Below are positions 1 through 10,041 of a DNA stretch of 64,000 nucleotides, piece after piece. The notes under the pieces were generated by a model, which saw only the letters and a program-made list of their open reading frames with translations, was not told where the DNA came from and did no database searches. Position 1 is the stretch's first letter. Every line of letters starts with the position of its first letter. Source of the stretch: Cellulomonas flavigena DSM 20109 (GTDB lineage Bacteria > Actinomycetota > Actinomycetes > Actinomycetales > Cellulomonadaceae). The stretch is taken from contig NC_014151.1 of NCBI RefSeq assembly GCF_000092865.1, positions 3,348,001-3,412,000 of the forward strand, written 5' to 3'. Position numbers and translations under genes: made by a program.

Positions 1-81
1 CGGCGTCAGGTGGTGAGCAGCCCTCGCCGTCCCAGGGGACGGAGCAGGTGGGCGTGCAGCGGCGGACGCATGGGAGACATG
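1..81 (-). other. Leader between TPP riboswitch and off-window gene
   Basis: On the minus strand this stretch follows the thiamine riboswitch. It holds a small hairpin at 27-42 (arms CCGTCC and GGACGG) that could be part of the expression platform. The only reading frame starting here (an ATG at 80 reaching a TGA at 6-8, 24 codons) is too short to trust. The regulated gene probably begins left of position 1. Confidence 0.45.
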
Positions 82-163
82 CGCGACATCCCTTCGCTAG
101 TGCGACCTAGATCAGGTTCGACGGGTGTGTTCTCAGCCGCTGGTTGCGGCACCCCGTGTCACG
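82..163 (-). promoter_or_regulatory. TPP (thiamine pyrophosphate) riboswitch
   Basis: Read on the minus strand, the segment shows the conserved THI-box blocks in order: GGGGTGCC, then GGCTGAGA, ACCCG, GAACCTGATC, and a terminal GCGAAGGGA. The outer P1 helix can be drawn between CGTGACA (163-157) and TGTCGCG (88-82), seven pairs with one G-U. This family binds thiamine pyrophosphate and switches off thiamine synthesis or uptake genes. The controlled gene is left of the window, so its identity cannot be read here. Confidence 0.9.
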
Positions 164-393
164 ACGCCGCCGACGCTAGCGCCGGCCCGCGGCGGTCGAC
201 CCGCCTGTCCGCACTCTGGACGCTCCCCTCCCGCGAGAGCTCCGCTCCACCCGCGAGACGTCGATCCAGCCCCACGTGTCCCAGCGGCCGGGACACCTCT
301 CCCGCGACACCGGGCTGCGGTGGCCCATCGAGTTCCGTGAGCGACGTGAGCCCGGTCTCGGGTGCACGTCGTCTTGCGATGCGGGCGGACGCG
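164..393. other. Intergenic spacer with one repeat copy
   Basis: No convincing gene is seen between the riboswitch and the XRE-cupin gene. The spacer carries one copy of the dispersed GGGCTGGA-type repeat in reverse orientation at 252-273. The stretch just before it (about 226-250) resembles a second, decayed copy. Confidence 0.6.
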
Positions 394-981
394 TCAGGCG
401 TCGCGGCGGCGGGGGCGGGCGCGCACGTGCATGCGCTCGCCCTGGGGCCCGTAGAGGGCGAGGACCTCGGTGGGGGTGCCGGACAGGTTGCCGAGCCAGT
501 GCGGCACGCGGGTGTCGAACTCGGCCGCCTCGCCCGCGACGAGGTCGAGCTCCCTGCCGCCCAGCACGAGCCGCAACGTGCCGTGCAGCACGTAGAGCCA
601 CTCGTACCCGTCGTGCACGCGCGGCTCCCCGACCTCGGGGGGCGTCCGCGGCGGGTAGACGAGCCGGTAGGCGCGCGGCCCCTCCGTGCGGCGGCTGAGC
701 GGCACCCAGGTGACGCCGTGCCGGACCGTGGGGTGCAGCGGCACGCGCGGGTCGTCGCCCGCGGGGACGTCGACGAGCTCGTCGATGGTCACCTCGTGGA
801 AGCGCGCGAGCGGCAGCAGGAGCTCGAGCGTCGGACGGCGCAGCCCGGACTCGAGGCGCGACAGCGTGCTGACGGAGATCCCGGTGACGACCGCGACGTC
901 CGCGAGCGTGGCCTCCCGCTGCTCGCGCAGGGCGCGCAACCGCGGACCGACGGTGTCGAGGACGGCAGCGAGGTCACCCAT
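394..981 (-). CDS. XRE family regulator with C-terminal cupin domain
   Basis: Predicted 195-residue regulator. The N-terminal 65 residues form a helix-turn-helix of the XRE type (a run with ATLADVAVVTGISVSTLSRL). The C-terminal half is a cupin barrel (HDGYEWLYVLHG, then GEAAEF and VPHW), the fold that usually senses a small effector in this family. The ATG at 981 is chosen because it places the palindrome at 991-1005 in the promoter; upstream in-frame ATGs at 990 and 1005 are possible. It is divergent from the flavoenzyme at 1048, which is probably its target. The effector is unknown. Confidence 0.82.
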   Translation of the reverse strand: MGDLAAVLDTVGPRLRALREQREATLADVAVVTGISVSTLSRLESGLRRPTLELLLPLARFHEVTIDELVDVPAGDDPRVPLHPTVRHGVTWVPLSRRTEGPRAYRLVYPPRTPPEVGEPRVHDGYEWLYVLHGTLRLVLGGRELDLVAGEAAEFDTRVPHWLGNLSGTPTEVLALYGPQGERMHVRARPRRRDA

Positions 982-990
982 GCCCGCCAT

Positions 991-1005
991 TTGCCATTGC
1001 GGCAA
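991..1005. promoter_or_regulatory. Palindromic operator in divergent promoter
   Basis: TTGCC and GGCAA are separated by five bases (TTGCCATTGCGGCAA). The site sits in the 66-base gap between the XRE-cupin gene and the flavoenzyme gene, just upstream of the regulator's start. It is a natural binding site for that regulator, but this is inferred from position only. Confidence 0.5.
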
Positions 1006-1047
1006 CGCCTCTTGTCAAGACGGCACGGCCGGAGCAGTCTCGTCCGC

Positions 1048-2007
1048 ATGGAGACCACCCCCGTCGACGTCCTCGTCCTCGGCGGCGGCGCCGCGGGGCT
1101 CGCCGCCGCGCTCACGCTCGGCCGTTCGCGCCGCAGCGTCCGCGTCCTCGACGCGGACGTGCCGCGCAACGCCACCTCACCGCACGCCCACAACCTGCTG
1201 ACGCGCGACGGCACGCCGCCCGGCGAGCTGCTCGCGATCGGCCGCGCCGAGGTCGCCCGGTACGGCGTCGAGGTGGTGACCGCACGCGTGACCTCGGCGC
1301 CACCCGCGGACGACGCGACCGGGGAACCCGCGTTCACGGTCGGCACCGCCGACGGCACGACGCACCGGGCGCGTCGCCTGGTCCTCGCGACGGGCATGCA
1401 CGACGTCCTGCCCGACGTCCCCGGCCTGGCCGAGCGGTGGGGCCGCGACGCGCTGCACTGCCCCTACTGCCACGGCTGGGAGGTGCGCGACCGCGCGCTC
1501 ACCGTGCTGGCGAGCGGCCCGCGCGCCGTCCACATGGCGCTGCTCGTCCGCCAGCTGAGCGCCGACGTCACGCTGCTGCTGCACGACGCGTTCGAGCCGA
1601 GCGCCGACGAGTGGGCGGACCTCGCCGCGCGTGGCGTGCGCGTCCTGCCCGGGCGCGTCGCCGGCGTGCGGGTCATCGACGACGCCCTCACCGGAGTGGT
1701 CCTCGCCGACGGTGACGTGGTGCCGTGCGACGCGGTGTTCGTCGGGTCGCGCGCCGTGCTCGACGACGTCGTCGTCGACGGCCTGGGCCTGGCGACCACG
1801 CCGCTGGAGCACCTCGGCGAGCGCATCGGGCGCGCCGTCACGGTCGACCCGACGGGCGCGACCTCCGTGACCGGCGTGTGGGCCGCGGGCAACGTCACCG
1901 GTCCGCAGCATGCGCTCGCCGCGAGCATCGCCGCCGGCTCCGCCGTGGGTGCGCACGTCAACGCCTCCCTCGTCACCTCCGACGTCGCCCGAGCCCGCAC
2001 CCGGTGA
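1048..2007 (+). CDS. Thioredoxin-reductase-like NAD(P)/FAD oxidoreductase
   Basis: Predicted 319-residue soluble flavoenzyme. The N-terminus has the FAD-binding fingerprint (VLVLGGGAAGLAAALTLGR), a redox CxxC in CPYCHGWE near residue 140, and a late FAD motif (GVWAAGNVT). This matches the thioredoxin reductase-like class II oxidoreductases that often lack a dedicated thioredoxin partner. ATG 1048 is chosen because the FAD motif starts a few residues later; the frame stays open further upstream, but that part is antisense to the regulator and has no such motif. It is divergent from the XRE-cupin regulator. The physiological substrate is unknown. Confidence 0.85.
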   Translation: METTPVDVLVLGGGAAGLAAALTLGRSRRSVRVLDADVPRNATSPHAHNLLTRDGTPPGELLAIGRAEVARYGVEVVTARVTSAPPADDATGEPAFTVGTADGTTHRARRLVLATGMHDVLPDVPGLAERWGRDALHCPYCHGWEVRDRALTVLASGPRAVHMALLVRQLSADVTLLLHDAFEPSADEWADLAARGVRVLPGRVAGVRVIDDALTGVVLADGDVVPCDAVFVGSRAVLDDVVVDGLGLATTPLEHLGERIGRAVTVDPTGATSVTGVWAAGNVTGPQHALAASIAAGSAVGAHVNASLVTSDVARARTR

Positions 2008-2061
2008 CCCGCTACCACCCCCTCCACCCCCTCCGAGGGGGTGTGCCGCCCCCCATGGCAG

Positions 2062-2240
2062 GGCTGGATCGACCTCTCGGGCAGGAACGGGGGCGACGCG
2101 GGCTGGATTGCTCTCTCACCGCGTGGCGAGAGGGCAATCCAGCACCACCCCAACCCGCGAGAGGCAATCCAGCCCCACCCCAACCCGCGAGAGGGCAATC
2201 CAGCCCCACCCCAGCCCGCGAGAAGTCGACCCAGCACCGT
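2062..2240. repeat. Cluster of six GGGCTGGA-family repeats
   Basis: The gap between the flavoenzyme and the methyltransferase is built almost entirely of one short repeat. Two forward copies begin near 2062 and 2099. Four reverse copies begin near 2127, 2156, 2187 and 2217. The reverse copies are spaced about 30 bases, joined by CACCCCAACC-like spacers. The second forward copy and first reverse copy form a hairpin (2102-2117 with 2128-2143, one mismatch, 10-base loop) that could terminate transcription. Confidence 0.85.
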
Positions 2241-2259
2241 CGGACGTCAGGAGACACCC

Positions 2260-2907
2260 GTGCCCGACCACCAGCACCACCACGCCCCCCACGACGCCCC
2301 CGCGCCGGGCGAGGAGCTCGACGCCGCGTGGTGGGAGGAGCGCTACCGGGCCCACGAGCGCCTGTGGAGCGGGCGGGTGAACGCGTCGCTCGCGGAGGTC
2401 GCCGCAGGCCTGACGCCCGGCACGGCGTTCGACGCGGGCGCCGGGGAGGGCGGCGACGCGGTGTGGCTCGCCGAGCGCGGGTGGCGGGTCACCGCGGTCG
2501 ACGCGTCACGGACAGCCCTCGACCGCGGCGCCGCCGAGGCCGCGCAGCGCGGCCTGGAGATCACGTGGACGCAGGCCGACCTGCGCACGTGGACCCCGCC
2601 CGCACGGTTCGACCTGGTGACGTCGCACTACCTGCACGCCGAGGGCGGACGCGGCTGGGCGTGGCTCGCGGACGCCGTCGCACCCGGCGGCACGCTGCTG
2701 GTCGTCGGGCACGACCCGTCGGACCTCGACGGCCCCGTGCCGCGCCCGCACCTGGCCCGGCTCGGGCACACGGCCGACGCCGTCGCGGCCGACCTCGACC
2801 CGGCGCGGTGGGTGACCATCGACCCGCGGGTCGTCGAGCGCACGATCACGCACGACGGTGTGGAGGTCCAGGTGCGGGACGCGGTGCTCGTCGCGCGGCG
2901 CCGCTGA
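2260..2907 (+). CDS. Class I SAM-dependent methyltransferase
   Basis: Predicted 215-residue protein. It has the Rossmann SAM-binding motif I (FDAGAGEGGDAVWLAERG), the acidic residue of motif II (VTAVDAS), and a motif IV-like stretch (FDLVTSHYLHAEGG). This fits the SAM-methyltransferase 11/25-like families, some of which methylate small metabolites or chalcogen oxyanions; the substrate cannot be read. The GTG at 2260 is chosen because AGGAG lies eight bases upstream. A histidine-rich N-terminus (HQHHHAPH) is notable. It lies directly after the repeat cluster and seems to be a single-gene unit. Confidence 0.82.
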   Translation: MPDHQHHHAPHDAPAPGEELDAAWWEERYRAHERLWSGRVNASLAEVAAGLTPGTAFDAGAGEGGDAVWLAERGWRVTAVDASRTALDRGAAEAAQRGLEITWTQADLRTWTPPARFDLVTSHYLHAEGGRGWAWLADAVAPGGTLLVVGHDPSDLDGPVPRPHLARLGHTADAVAADLDPARWVTIDPRVVERTITHDGVEVQVRDAVLVARRR

Positions 2908-2915
2908 CGCGGGGC

Positions 2916-2979
2916 GTCAGGCCGGCAGGGGCCCGGGTGCGTCAGGCCGGCAGGGGCCCGGGTGCGTCAGGCCGGCAGG
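2916..2979. repeat. 25-bp tandem duplication at 3' end of GH42 gene
   Basis: Two exact 25-base units (2916-2940 and 2941-2965) are followed by a third partial copy of 14 bases (2966-2979). The third copy contains the stop codon and last codons of the beta-galactosidase gene. The array therefore looks like a local duplication of the gene's terminus into the downstream gap. Confidence 0.85.
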
Positions 2980-4928
2980 TCCGTGAGCACCTGCGCGTCG
3001 TGCGGCCCGAGGTGCAGCACGCGCCCCGCGAGCGCCAGCGTGCGCGGCGCGCCGGTGTGGTTGACGACGACGAGCCGGTCCCCGCGCCGCACGGCCTCGA
3101 CGCCCTCGACCGGTGAGGGGAAGAGCGCGGGAACGTCGGCGTCGGTGAGCAGGCGGTCGACGAGCGCGTCGAGGACGCGCGCGGACGGCTGCGTGCCGAC
3201 GTACCAGGCGACGCCGTCCCCGTGCTCGCGCCGGGTCACGGCCGGTCCGCCCGCGGCGTACCCGTCGTCGAACGTGGCGACCACCTCGGCGTCGTCGACG
3301 ACGAGGACGTCCTGCCACAGCGACGCCTCGCCGGCGAGCTCGCCGGTCAGGCGCAGCGGACCACCGGGCGACCCGTCGGGTCCCGCGGTGGGTGCGAGCT
3401 CCTCGACGCGCACACCGAGCGTCGCGCGCAGCGGGCCCAGGTAGCCGCCGAGGTAGACGTGCAGGTCCTCGTCCAGCACCGCCGTCGCGTACGTCACGAC
3501 GAGGTTCCCGCCGGCGCGGACGTACGCGTCGAGGGCGTCGAGGTGCGCGGCGCGCGCGACGTGCAGCAGGGGCACGACGACCAGGTCGTACCCCACGACG
3601 TCGGCCCCGGCGGGCACGACGTCGACGGTGACGCCGCGGCGCAGGAACGGCGCGTACCAGTCGAGGAACCGCTCGACGTACGCCACGCGCGTCGGCGTGG
3701 CGTCCTGCTCGAGCGCCCACCAGGAGTCCCAGTCGAGGACGATCGCGACGTGCGCGGCGACGCGCGCGCCGACGAGGTCGCCGAGCCGCGCGAGCTCGTC
3801 GCCCAGCGCGCACACGTCGTGGAACGCCCGCGAGTCCGGGCCGGCGTGCGGCACCAGCGCCGAGTGGAACTTCTCGGCGCCCGCGGCGGACTGCCGCCAC
3901 TGGAAGTGCAGGATGCCGTCGGCACCGCGAGCGACGGCCTGCAGCGAGTGCGCGCGGTGCTGGCCGTGCGGCCGCGGGGCGTTGCGCGGCCGCCAGTTCA
4001 CGGCGCTCGGCGACTGCTCCATGAGCAGCCACGGCCGCCCCTCCCCGAGGCCGCGCATGAGGTCGCGCTGCGCGGCGAGCCGCACGTGCGCCTGCGGGTC
4101 ACCCGGGTCGGGGTAGGCGTCGTCGCTGACGACGTCGACGTAGGGCGCCCACGCCCAGTAGTCCGCGTCGGGGAAGAAGCCCATGAAGTTCGTCGTGATC
4201 GGCACGTCGGGGCTGTGGCGGCGGATGACCTCGGACTCGGCGCGGTGCAGCGCGAGCAGCGCGTCGGACGTGAAGCGGCGGAAGTCGAGCTCCTGCGTGG
4301 GGTTGCGGAACGTCGGCGCGGCGGCGGGCGCGCCCACCTCGTCGAACGACGAGTAGCGCTGCGACCAGAAGTCCGTACCCCACGCGCGGTTGAGCTCGTC
4401 GACCGTGCCGTACCGCGTCTCGAGCCACGCCCGGAACGCGGCCACGGTGTGCGCGTCGTACGACCGCGCGACGTGGCAGCCGTACTCGTTGTTGACGTGC
4501 CACATCTCCAGCGCGGGGTGGTCCGCGTAGCGGGCCGCGAGCTGCTCGACGAGGGCGAGCGCGTGCCGCCGGTAGTCCGGTGACGACGGCGAGTAGTGCT
4601 GCCGCGACCCGAACCCCAGCCGGACACCGTCCTGCGTCACGGGCAGCGCGTCCGGGTAGCGCGCCACGAACCACGCGGGTGGCGACGCGGTCGCCGTCGC
4701 CAGCACCACACGCACCCCGCCGTCGTGCAGCCGCGCGAGCACGTCGTCGAGCCACCCGAGGTCGTACTCCCCCGGTGCGGGCTCGAGGCGCGACCACGAG
4801 AAGACCCCGACCGTCGCCGTGGTGACGTGCGCGGCGCGCATCAGCCGCACGTCCTCGTGCCACACGTCCTGCGGCCACTGCTCCGGGTTGTAGTCGGCGC
4901 CGTAGCGGATGCGGGCGTCACCGGGCAC
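2967..4928 (-). CDS. GH42 beta-galactosidase
   Basis: Predicted 653-residue intracellular glycosidase without a signal peptide. It starts with the family hallmark RYGADYNPEQWP. The catalytic pair is visible: acid/base Glu148 in WHVNNEYGCH and nucleophile Glu304 in WLLMEQSPSAVNW. A trimerization-like domain and a small C-terminal beta domain follow, as usual for GH42. The GTG at 4928 is chosen because AGGAGG sits five bases upstream. It probably cleaves beta-galactosides (galactan fragments or lactose-like disaccharides) in the cytoplasm. It is divergent from the orphan ABC ATPase. Confidence 0.93.
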   Translation of the reverse strand: MPGDARIRYGADYNPEQWPQDVWHEDVRLMRAAHVTTATVGVFSWSRLEPAPGEYDLGWLDDVLARLHDGGVRVVLATATASPPAWFVARYPDALPVTQDGVRLGFGSRQHYSPSSPDYRRHALALVEQLAARYADHPALEMWHVNNEYGCHVARSYDAHTVAAFRAWLETRYGTVDELNRAWGTDFWSQRYSSFDEVGAPAAAPTFRNPTQELDFRRFTSDALLALHRAESEVIRRHSPDVPITTNFMGFFPDADYWAWAPYVDVVSDDAYPDPGDPQAHVRLAAQRDLMRGLGEGRPWLLMEQSPSAVNWRPRNAPRPHGQHRAHSLQAVARGADGILHFQWRQSAAGAEKFHSALVPHAGPDSRAFHDVCALGDELARLGDLVGARVAAHVAIVLDWDSWWALEQDATPTRVAYVERFLDWYAPFLRRGVTVDVVPAGADVVGYDLVVVPLLHVARAAHLDALDAYVRAGGNLVVTYATAVLDEDLHVYLGGYLGPLRATLGVRVEELAPTAGPDGSPGGPLRLTGELAGEASLWQDVLVVDDAEVVATFDDGYAAGGPAVTRREHGDGVAWYVGTQPSARVLDALVDRLLTDADVPALFPSPVEGVEAVRRGDRLVVVNHTGAPRTLALAGRVLHLGPHDAQVLTDLPA

Positions 4929-5139
4929 GAAGACCTCCTGGGCGGCTCGTCGCCCGCGGGGCGGAGCCGCACCGGCCTCGTCGCCGTCCGGCCCCGGGTG
5001 CGCGCAGCGGCGACTGGGACGTTGCCCGTGCACGCTAGCACCGGACCGATCACGGGATCAGGCCGTCCGGGCCGTACGTTGGGTCCAGGAGGAAGGCCGT
5101 CCCCACGGCGCCCACGACGAGACGAGACGAGCAGCACGC

Positions 5140-5919
5140 ATGAGCAGCACCCCCGCAGTCCTCGAGGCCACCGACGTCTGGGCGGGGTACGGCGGCCCGC
5201 CCGTGCTCGCGGGCGTCGACCTGACCCTGCGGCCCGGCGAGGCCGTCGGCCTGCTCGGCCGCTCGGGCGTCGGCAAGTCGACGCTCGTCGAGATCCTCGG
5301 GGGCGGGCAGCGGCCCACGCAGGGGCACGTGACGTTCGACGGCGCGCCCGTGGCGAAGACCCCGCGCCGGCGCCGCAAGGACGTGCGGGCCCGGCTGCGC
5401 ACGGTCCACCAGAACGGCATCGCGGGCGTCGACGTGCAGCGCACGGTCGAGGAGACGATCCTCGACGCGTTCAAGGAGGCCCGGAAGGCCGGCCGGACCA
5501 CGGACAACGACGTGGAGGCGGCGCTCGCCGTCGTCGCGCTGCCCATCCGGTTCGTCACGCGGCGCGTCGGCACGCTGTCCGGTGGTGAGCGGCAGCGGGT
5601 GGCCATCGCGCGGGCGCTCGCGACGCGTCCGGACCTGCTGCTGCTCGACGAGCCGCTGACGGCGGTGGAGCAGACGCTGCGCGAGGAGGTCGCCGACGAG
5701 ATCCGTGCCCTGGTCCGCAAGGACGGCATCGGCCTGCTCGTCGCGTCGCACGACCTGCGCCTGCTGGAGCGGCTGACGGAGCACGTGCTGGTGCTCGCGG
5801 AGGGCACGATCGTGGAGTCCGGACCGCTGCGCTCGGTCCTGCAGGACCCGCAGCACCCGGACACCCGAGCCCTGGTGGAGGCGCTGCCGGACGTGGCGGC
5901 GGGCCGCCCGCCGCGCTGA
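5140..5919 (+). CDS. ABC transporter ATP-binding protein, orphan
   Basis: Predicted 259-residue ATPase. Walker A is GRSGVGKST (40-48), the signature LSGGERQR starts at residue 146, and Walker B ends at Asp170-Glu171 (LLLLDEP). The tail (HPDTRALVEALP) resembles the end of oligopeptide or nickel transporter ATPases of the DppF/OppF type. No permease or binding protein gene is adjacent, so it either works with subunits encoded elsewhere or has another role. A strong terminator follows at once, which supports a single-gene unit. Confidence 0.85.
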   Translation: MSSTPAVLEATDVWAGYGGPPVLAGVDLTLRPGEAVGLLGRSGVGKSTLVEILGGGQRPTQGHVTFDGAPVAKTPRRRRKDVRARLRTVHQNGIAGVDVQRTVEETILDAFKEARKAGRTTDNDVEAALAVVALPIRFVTRRVGTLSGGERQRVAIARALATRPDLLLLDEPLTAVEQTLREEVADEIRALVRKDGIGLLVASHDLRLLERLTEHVLVLAEGTIVESGPLRSVLQDPQHPDTRALVEALPDVAAGRPPR

Positions 5920-5937
5920 GCCGACGCCGCGCCGGCT

Positions 5938-5975
5938 CCGGGGCCCCACGACGCGCGGGCGGCGTGGGGCCCCGG
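5938..5975 (+). terminator. Terminator after ABC ATPase gene
   Basis: A perfect stem of 12-13 pairs (CCGGGGCCCCAC at 5938-5949 with its complement at 5964-5975) and a loop of about 12 bases lies 18 bases after the stop codon. There is no T-tract, as is common in high-GC actinobacteria. Confidence 0.75.
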
Positions 5976-6103
5976 CGCGTCCCGAGGCGCCGAGAGGGGA
6001 AGCGTCGGCCCTCGGGACGAGGGCGGGGGGCGCTCCGGGGGAACGGACCGGGCGGCCCCCCGCGCCGCCCGGTCCTCCCGGGTCCGAGACTCCCGGGCCC
6101 CGT

Positions 6104-6140
6104 CGGTCCACCTCACCTGCCGTCGACGGTGGGTGGACCG
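6104..6140 (-). terminator. Terminator after xylanase gene
   Basis: CGGTCCACC (6104-6112) pairs with GGTGGACCG (6132-6140). A second helix lies inside around the palindromic CCGTCGACGG. The hairpin begins 16 bases beyond the GH10 stop codon. Confidence 0.65.
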
Positions 6141-6155
6141 GGGTCCGTGCCCGGC

Positions 6156-8648
<2,493 letters not shown>

Positions 8649-8765
8649 TCACCCTCTCTGCGAGCACCCTCGGGTGGTCCCGGGGTGGCGAACGGAGGAC
8701 GTCCGGCGGGGCGTCGTCGTCCCGTCGAGCGTCGGGCGGGCACCGAGGCCCGGGTCGAACGGTGA

Positions 8766-8779
8766 TGTGTACGTTCACA
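8766..8779. promoter_or_regulatory. LacI-type operator upstream of xylanase gene
   Basis: TGTGTACGTTCACA is a near-perfect palindrome of the TGTGAACGTTCACA type recognised by LacI-family proteins. It lies 121 bases upstream of the xylanase start, between it and the divergent LacI gene. Confidence 0.6.
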
Positions 8780-8818
8780 ATCGCATGACGGCGCCGCACG
8801 TCGAAGGGCTTGCGCGAC

Positions 8819-8834
8819 GGCGAATCGTTTCGCC
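8819..8834. promoter_or_regulatory. Second LacI-type operator in same gap
   Basis: GGCGAATCGTTTCGCC is a near-perfect palindrome around a CGAA-TCG-TTTCG core, typical of LacI-family sites. It lies 96 bases upstream of the LacI gene and may mediate autoregulation. Confidence 0.55.
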
Positions 8835-8929
8835 GCGCCCTCGCGGGGCAACCCGGCGTCCGCGTCACCGCGGGTTAGCATCGCCCCCGACCACGGACGG
8901 CAGCATGCACGCAGGTGGGAGGGTCGACG

Positions 8930-9973
8930 ATGACCACGACGCAGGGCGGACCGCCCCGGCGTCCGTCGATCACGGACGTCGCGCGTCGTGCCGGCGTCTC
9001 GGTGGGCACGGTGTCGAACGTCCTCAACCGGCCCGACAACGTCGCCCCCGCGACCCGCGAGCGCGTCCGCAGCGCCATCGCCGATCTCGGGTTCGTGCGC
9101 AACGCCTCGGCCCGTCAGCTCCGCGCCGGCGTCATCCGCACGGTCGGCGCCGTCGTCCTCGACATCGCCAACCCCTTCTACACCGAGGTCGTCCGCGGTA
9201 TCGAGGACCGCATCTCCGCCGACGACTACACGCTGCTGCTCTCGGCGTCCGACGAGGACACCGCACGCGAGGCCCGCTACCTGCGCCTGCAGGAGGAGCA
9301 CGGCGTGCACGGCGTCATCATCAGCCCCACGCAGGCCTCGATGGCGCCCGTCCTGGCCATGCACGAGCGCGGCGTGCGGATCGTGCTGCTCGACGTGCCG
9401 CACGAGCCGGTGCCCGTGTCCAGCGTGGGCGTCGACGACGCGCGCGGCGCGGCCCTCGCGGTCAACCACCTGCTCGAGCTGGGCCACCGCCGGATCGGCC
9501 TGGTCAACGGACCCGACACCATCCGCCCCTGCGTCGCGCGCCGCCACGGCGTCCGCGCGGCCCTCGTCGCCGCCGGCCTGGACCCGCAGGACGTCCTCAC
9601 CGAGGTGACCGTCGGTGCACTGACCATGGACGCCGGCGCCGTCGGCATGTCACGCGTCCTCGCGCTGCCACCCGACCGCCGCCCCACCGCGACGTTCTGC
9701 GTCAACGACCTCATGGCGGTGGGTGCGCTCGGCGCCCTGCGCCGCGCCCGCGTGCCCGTGCCGTCCGCCATGGCCGTCGTCGGGTACGACGACATCCCCA
9801 TCGCGAGCCTCGTGACCGTCCCGCTGACGACCGTGCACCAGCCGACCCACACGCTCGGCTGGACCGCCGCCGACCTGCTGCTGCGGGTGGGCACCGACGG
9901 CACCGGCGCCGACCCGCAGCGGGTGGTGTTCCAGCCCGAGCTGGTCGTGCGGGAGAGCACCGCCGGCGGCTGA
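8930..9973 (+). CDS. LacI family transcriptional regulator
   Basis: Predicted 347-residue regulator. The DNA-binding domain (about 14-60) has the LacI helix-turn-helix and hinge (ITDVARRAGVSVGTVSNVLN, then a VAPATRERV stretch). The rest is a periplasmic-binding-protein-like sugar sensor (DIANPFYTEVVRGIE, CVNDLMAVGA, VGYDDIPIA). ATG 8930 is preceded by GGGAGGG six bases away. It is divergent from the xylanase gene and shares its operator-bearing gap, so it probably controls xylan use. Its inducer is unknown. Confidence 0.92.
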   Translation: MTTTQGGPPRRPSITDVARRAGVSVGTVSNVLNRPDNVAPATRERVRSAIADLGFVRNASARQLRAGVIRTVGAVVLDIANPFYTEVVRGIEDRISADDYTLLLSASDEDTAREARYLRLQEEHGVHGVIISPTQASMAPVLAMHERGVRIVLLDVPHEPVPVSSVGVDDARGAALAVNHLLELGHRRIGLVNGPDTIRPCVARRHGVRAALVAAGLDPQDVLTEVTVGALTMDAGAVGMSRVLALPPDRRPTATFCVNDLMAVGALGALRRARVPVPSAMAVVGYDDIPIASLVTVPLTTVHQPTHTLGWTAADLLLRVGTDGTGADPQRVVFQPELVVRESTAGG

Positions 9974-9993
9974 CCGCCCGGGCTGCGCGCACG

Positions 9994-10031
9994 GCGCGGC
10001 GCCGCGACCCGGGCGGGTCACGGCGCCGCGC
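9994..10031. terminator. Bidirectional terminator
   Basis: GCGCGGCGCCG (9994-10004) and its complement (10021-10031) form an 11-pair stem between the convergent LacI and M23 genes. It could serve both. Confidence 0.6.
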
Positions 10032-10041
10032 GGTGAGCCGA

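Noticed and set aside
6..80. Short minus-strand reading frame after the riboswitch
   Set aside because: Only 24 codons, no ribosome site and no similarity; the real gene is probably off the edge.
10..1047. Upstream extension of the flavoenzyme reading frame
   Set aside because: It overlaps the XRE-cupin gene and the riboswitch and has no protein signature; the FAD motif starts just after ATG 1048.
2102..2240. CRISPR-like array of regularly spaced repeats
   Set aside because: The spacers are only about 10 bases and nearly identical, orientation is mixed and no cas gene is near.
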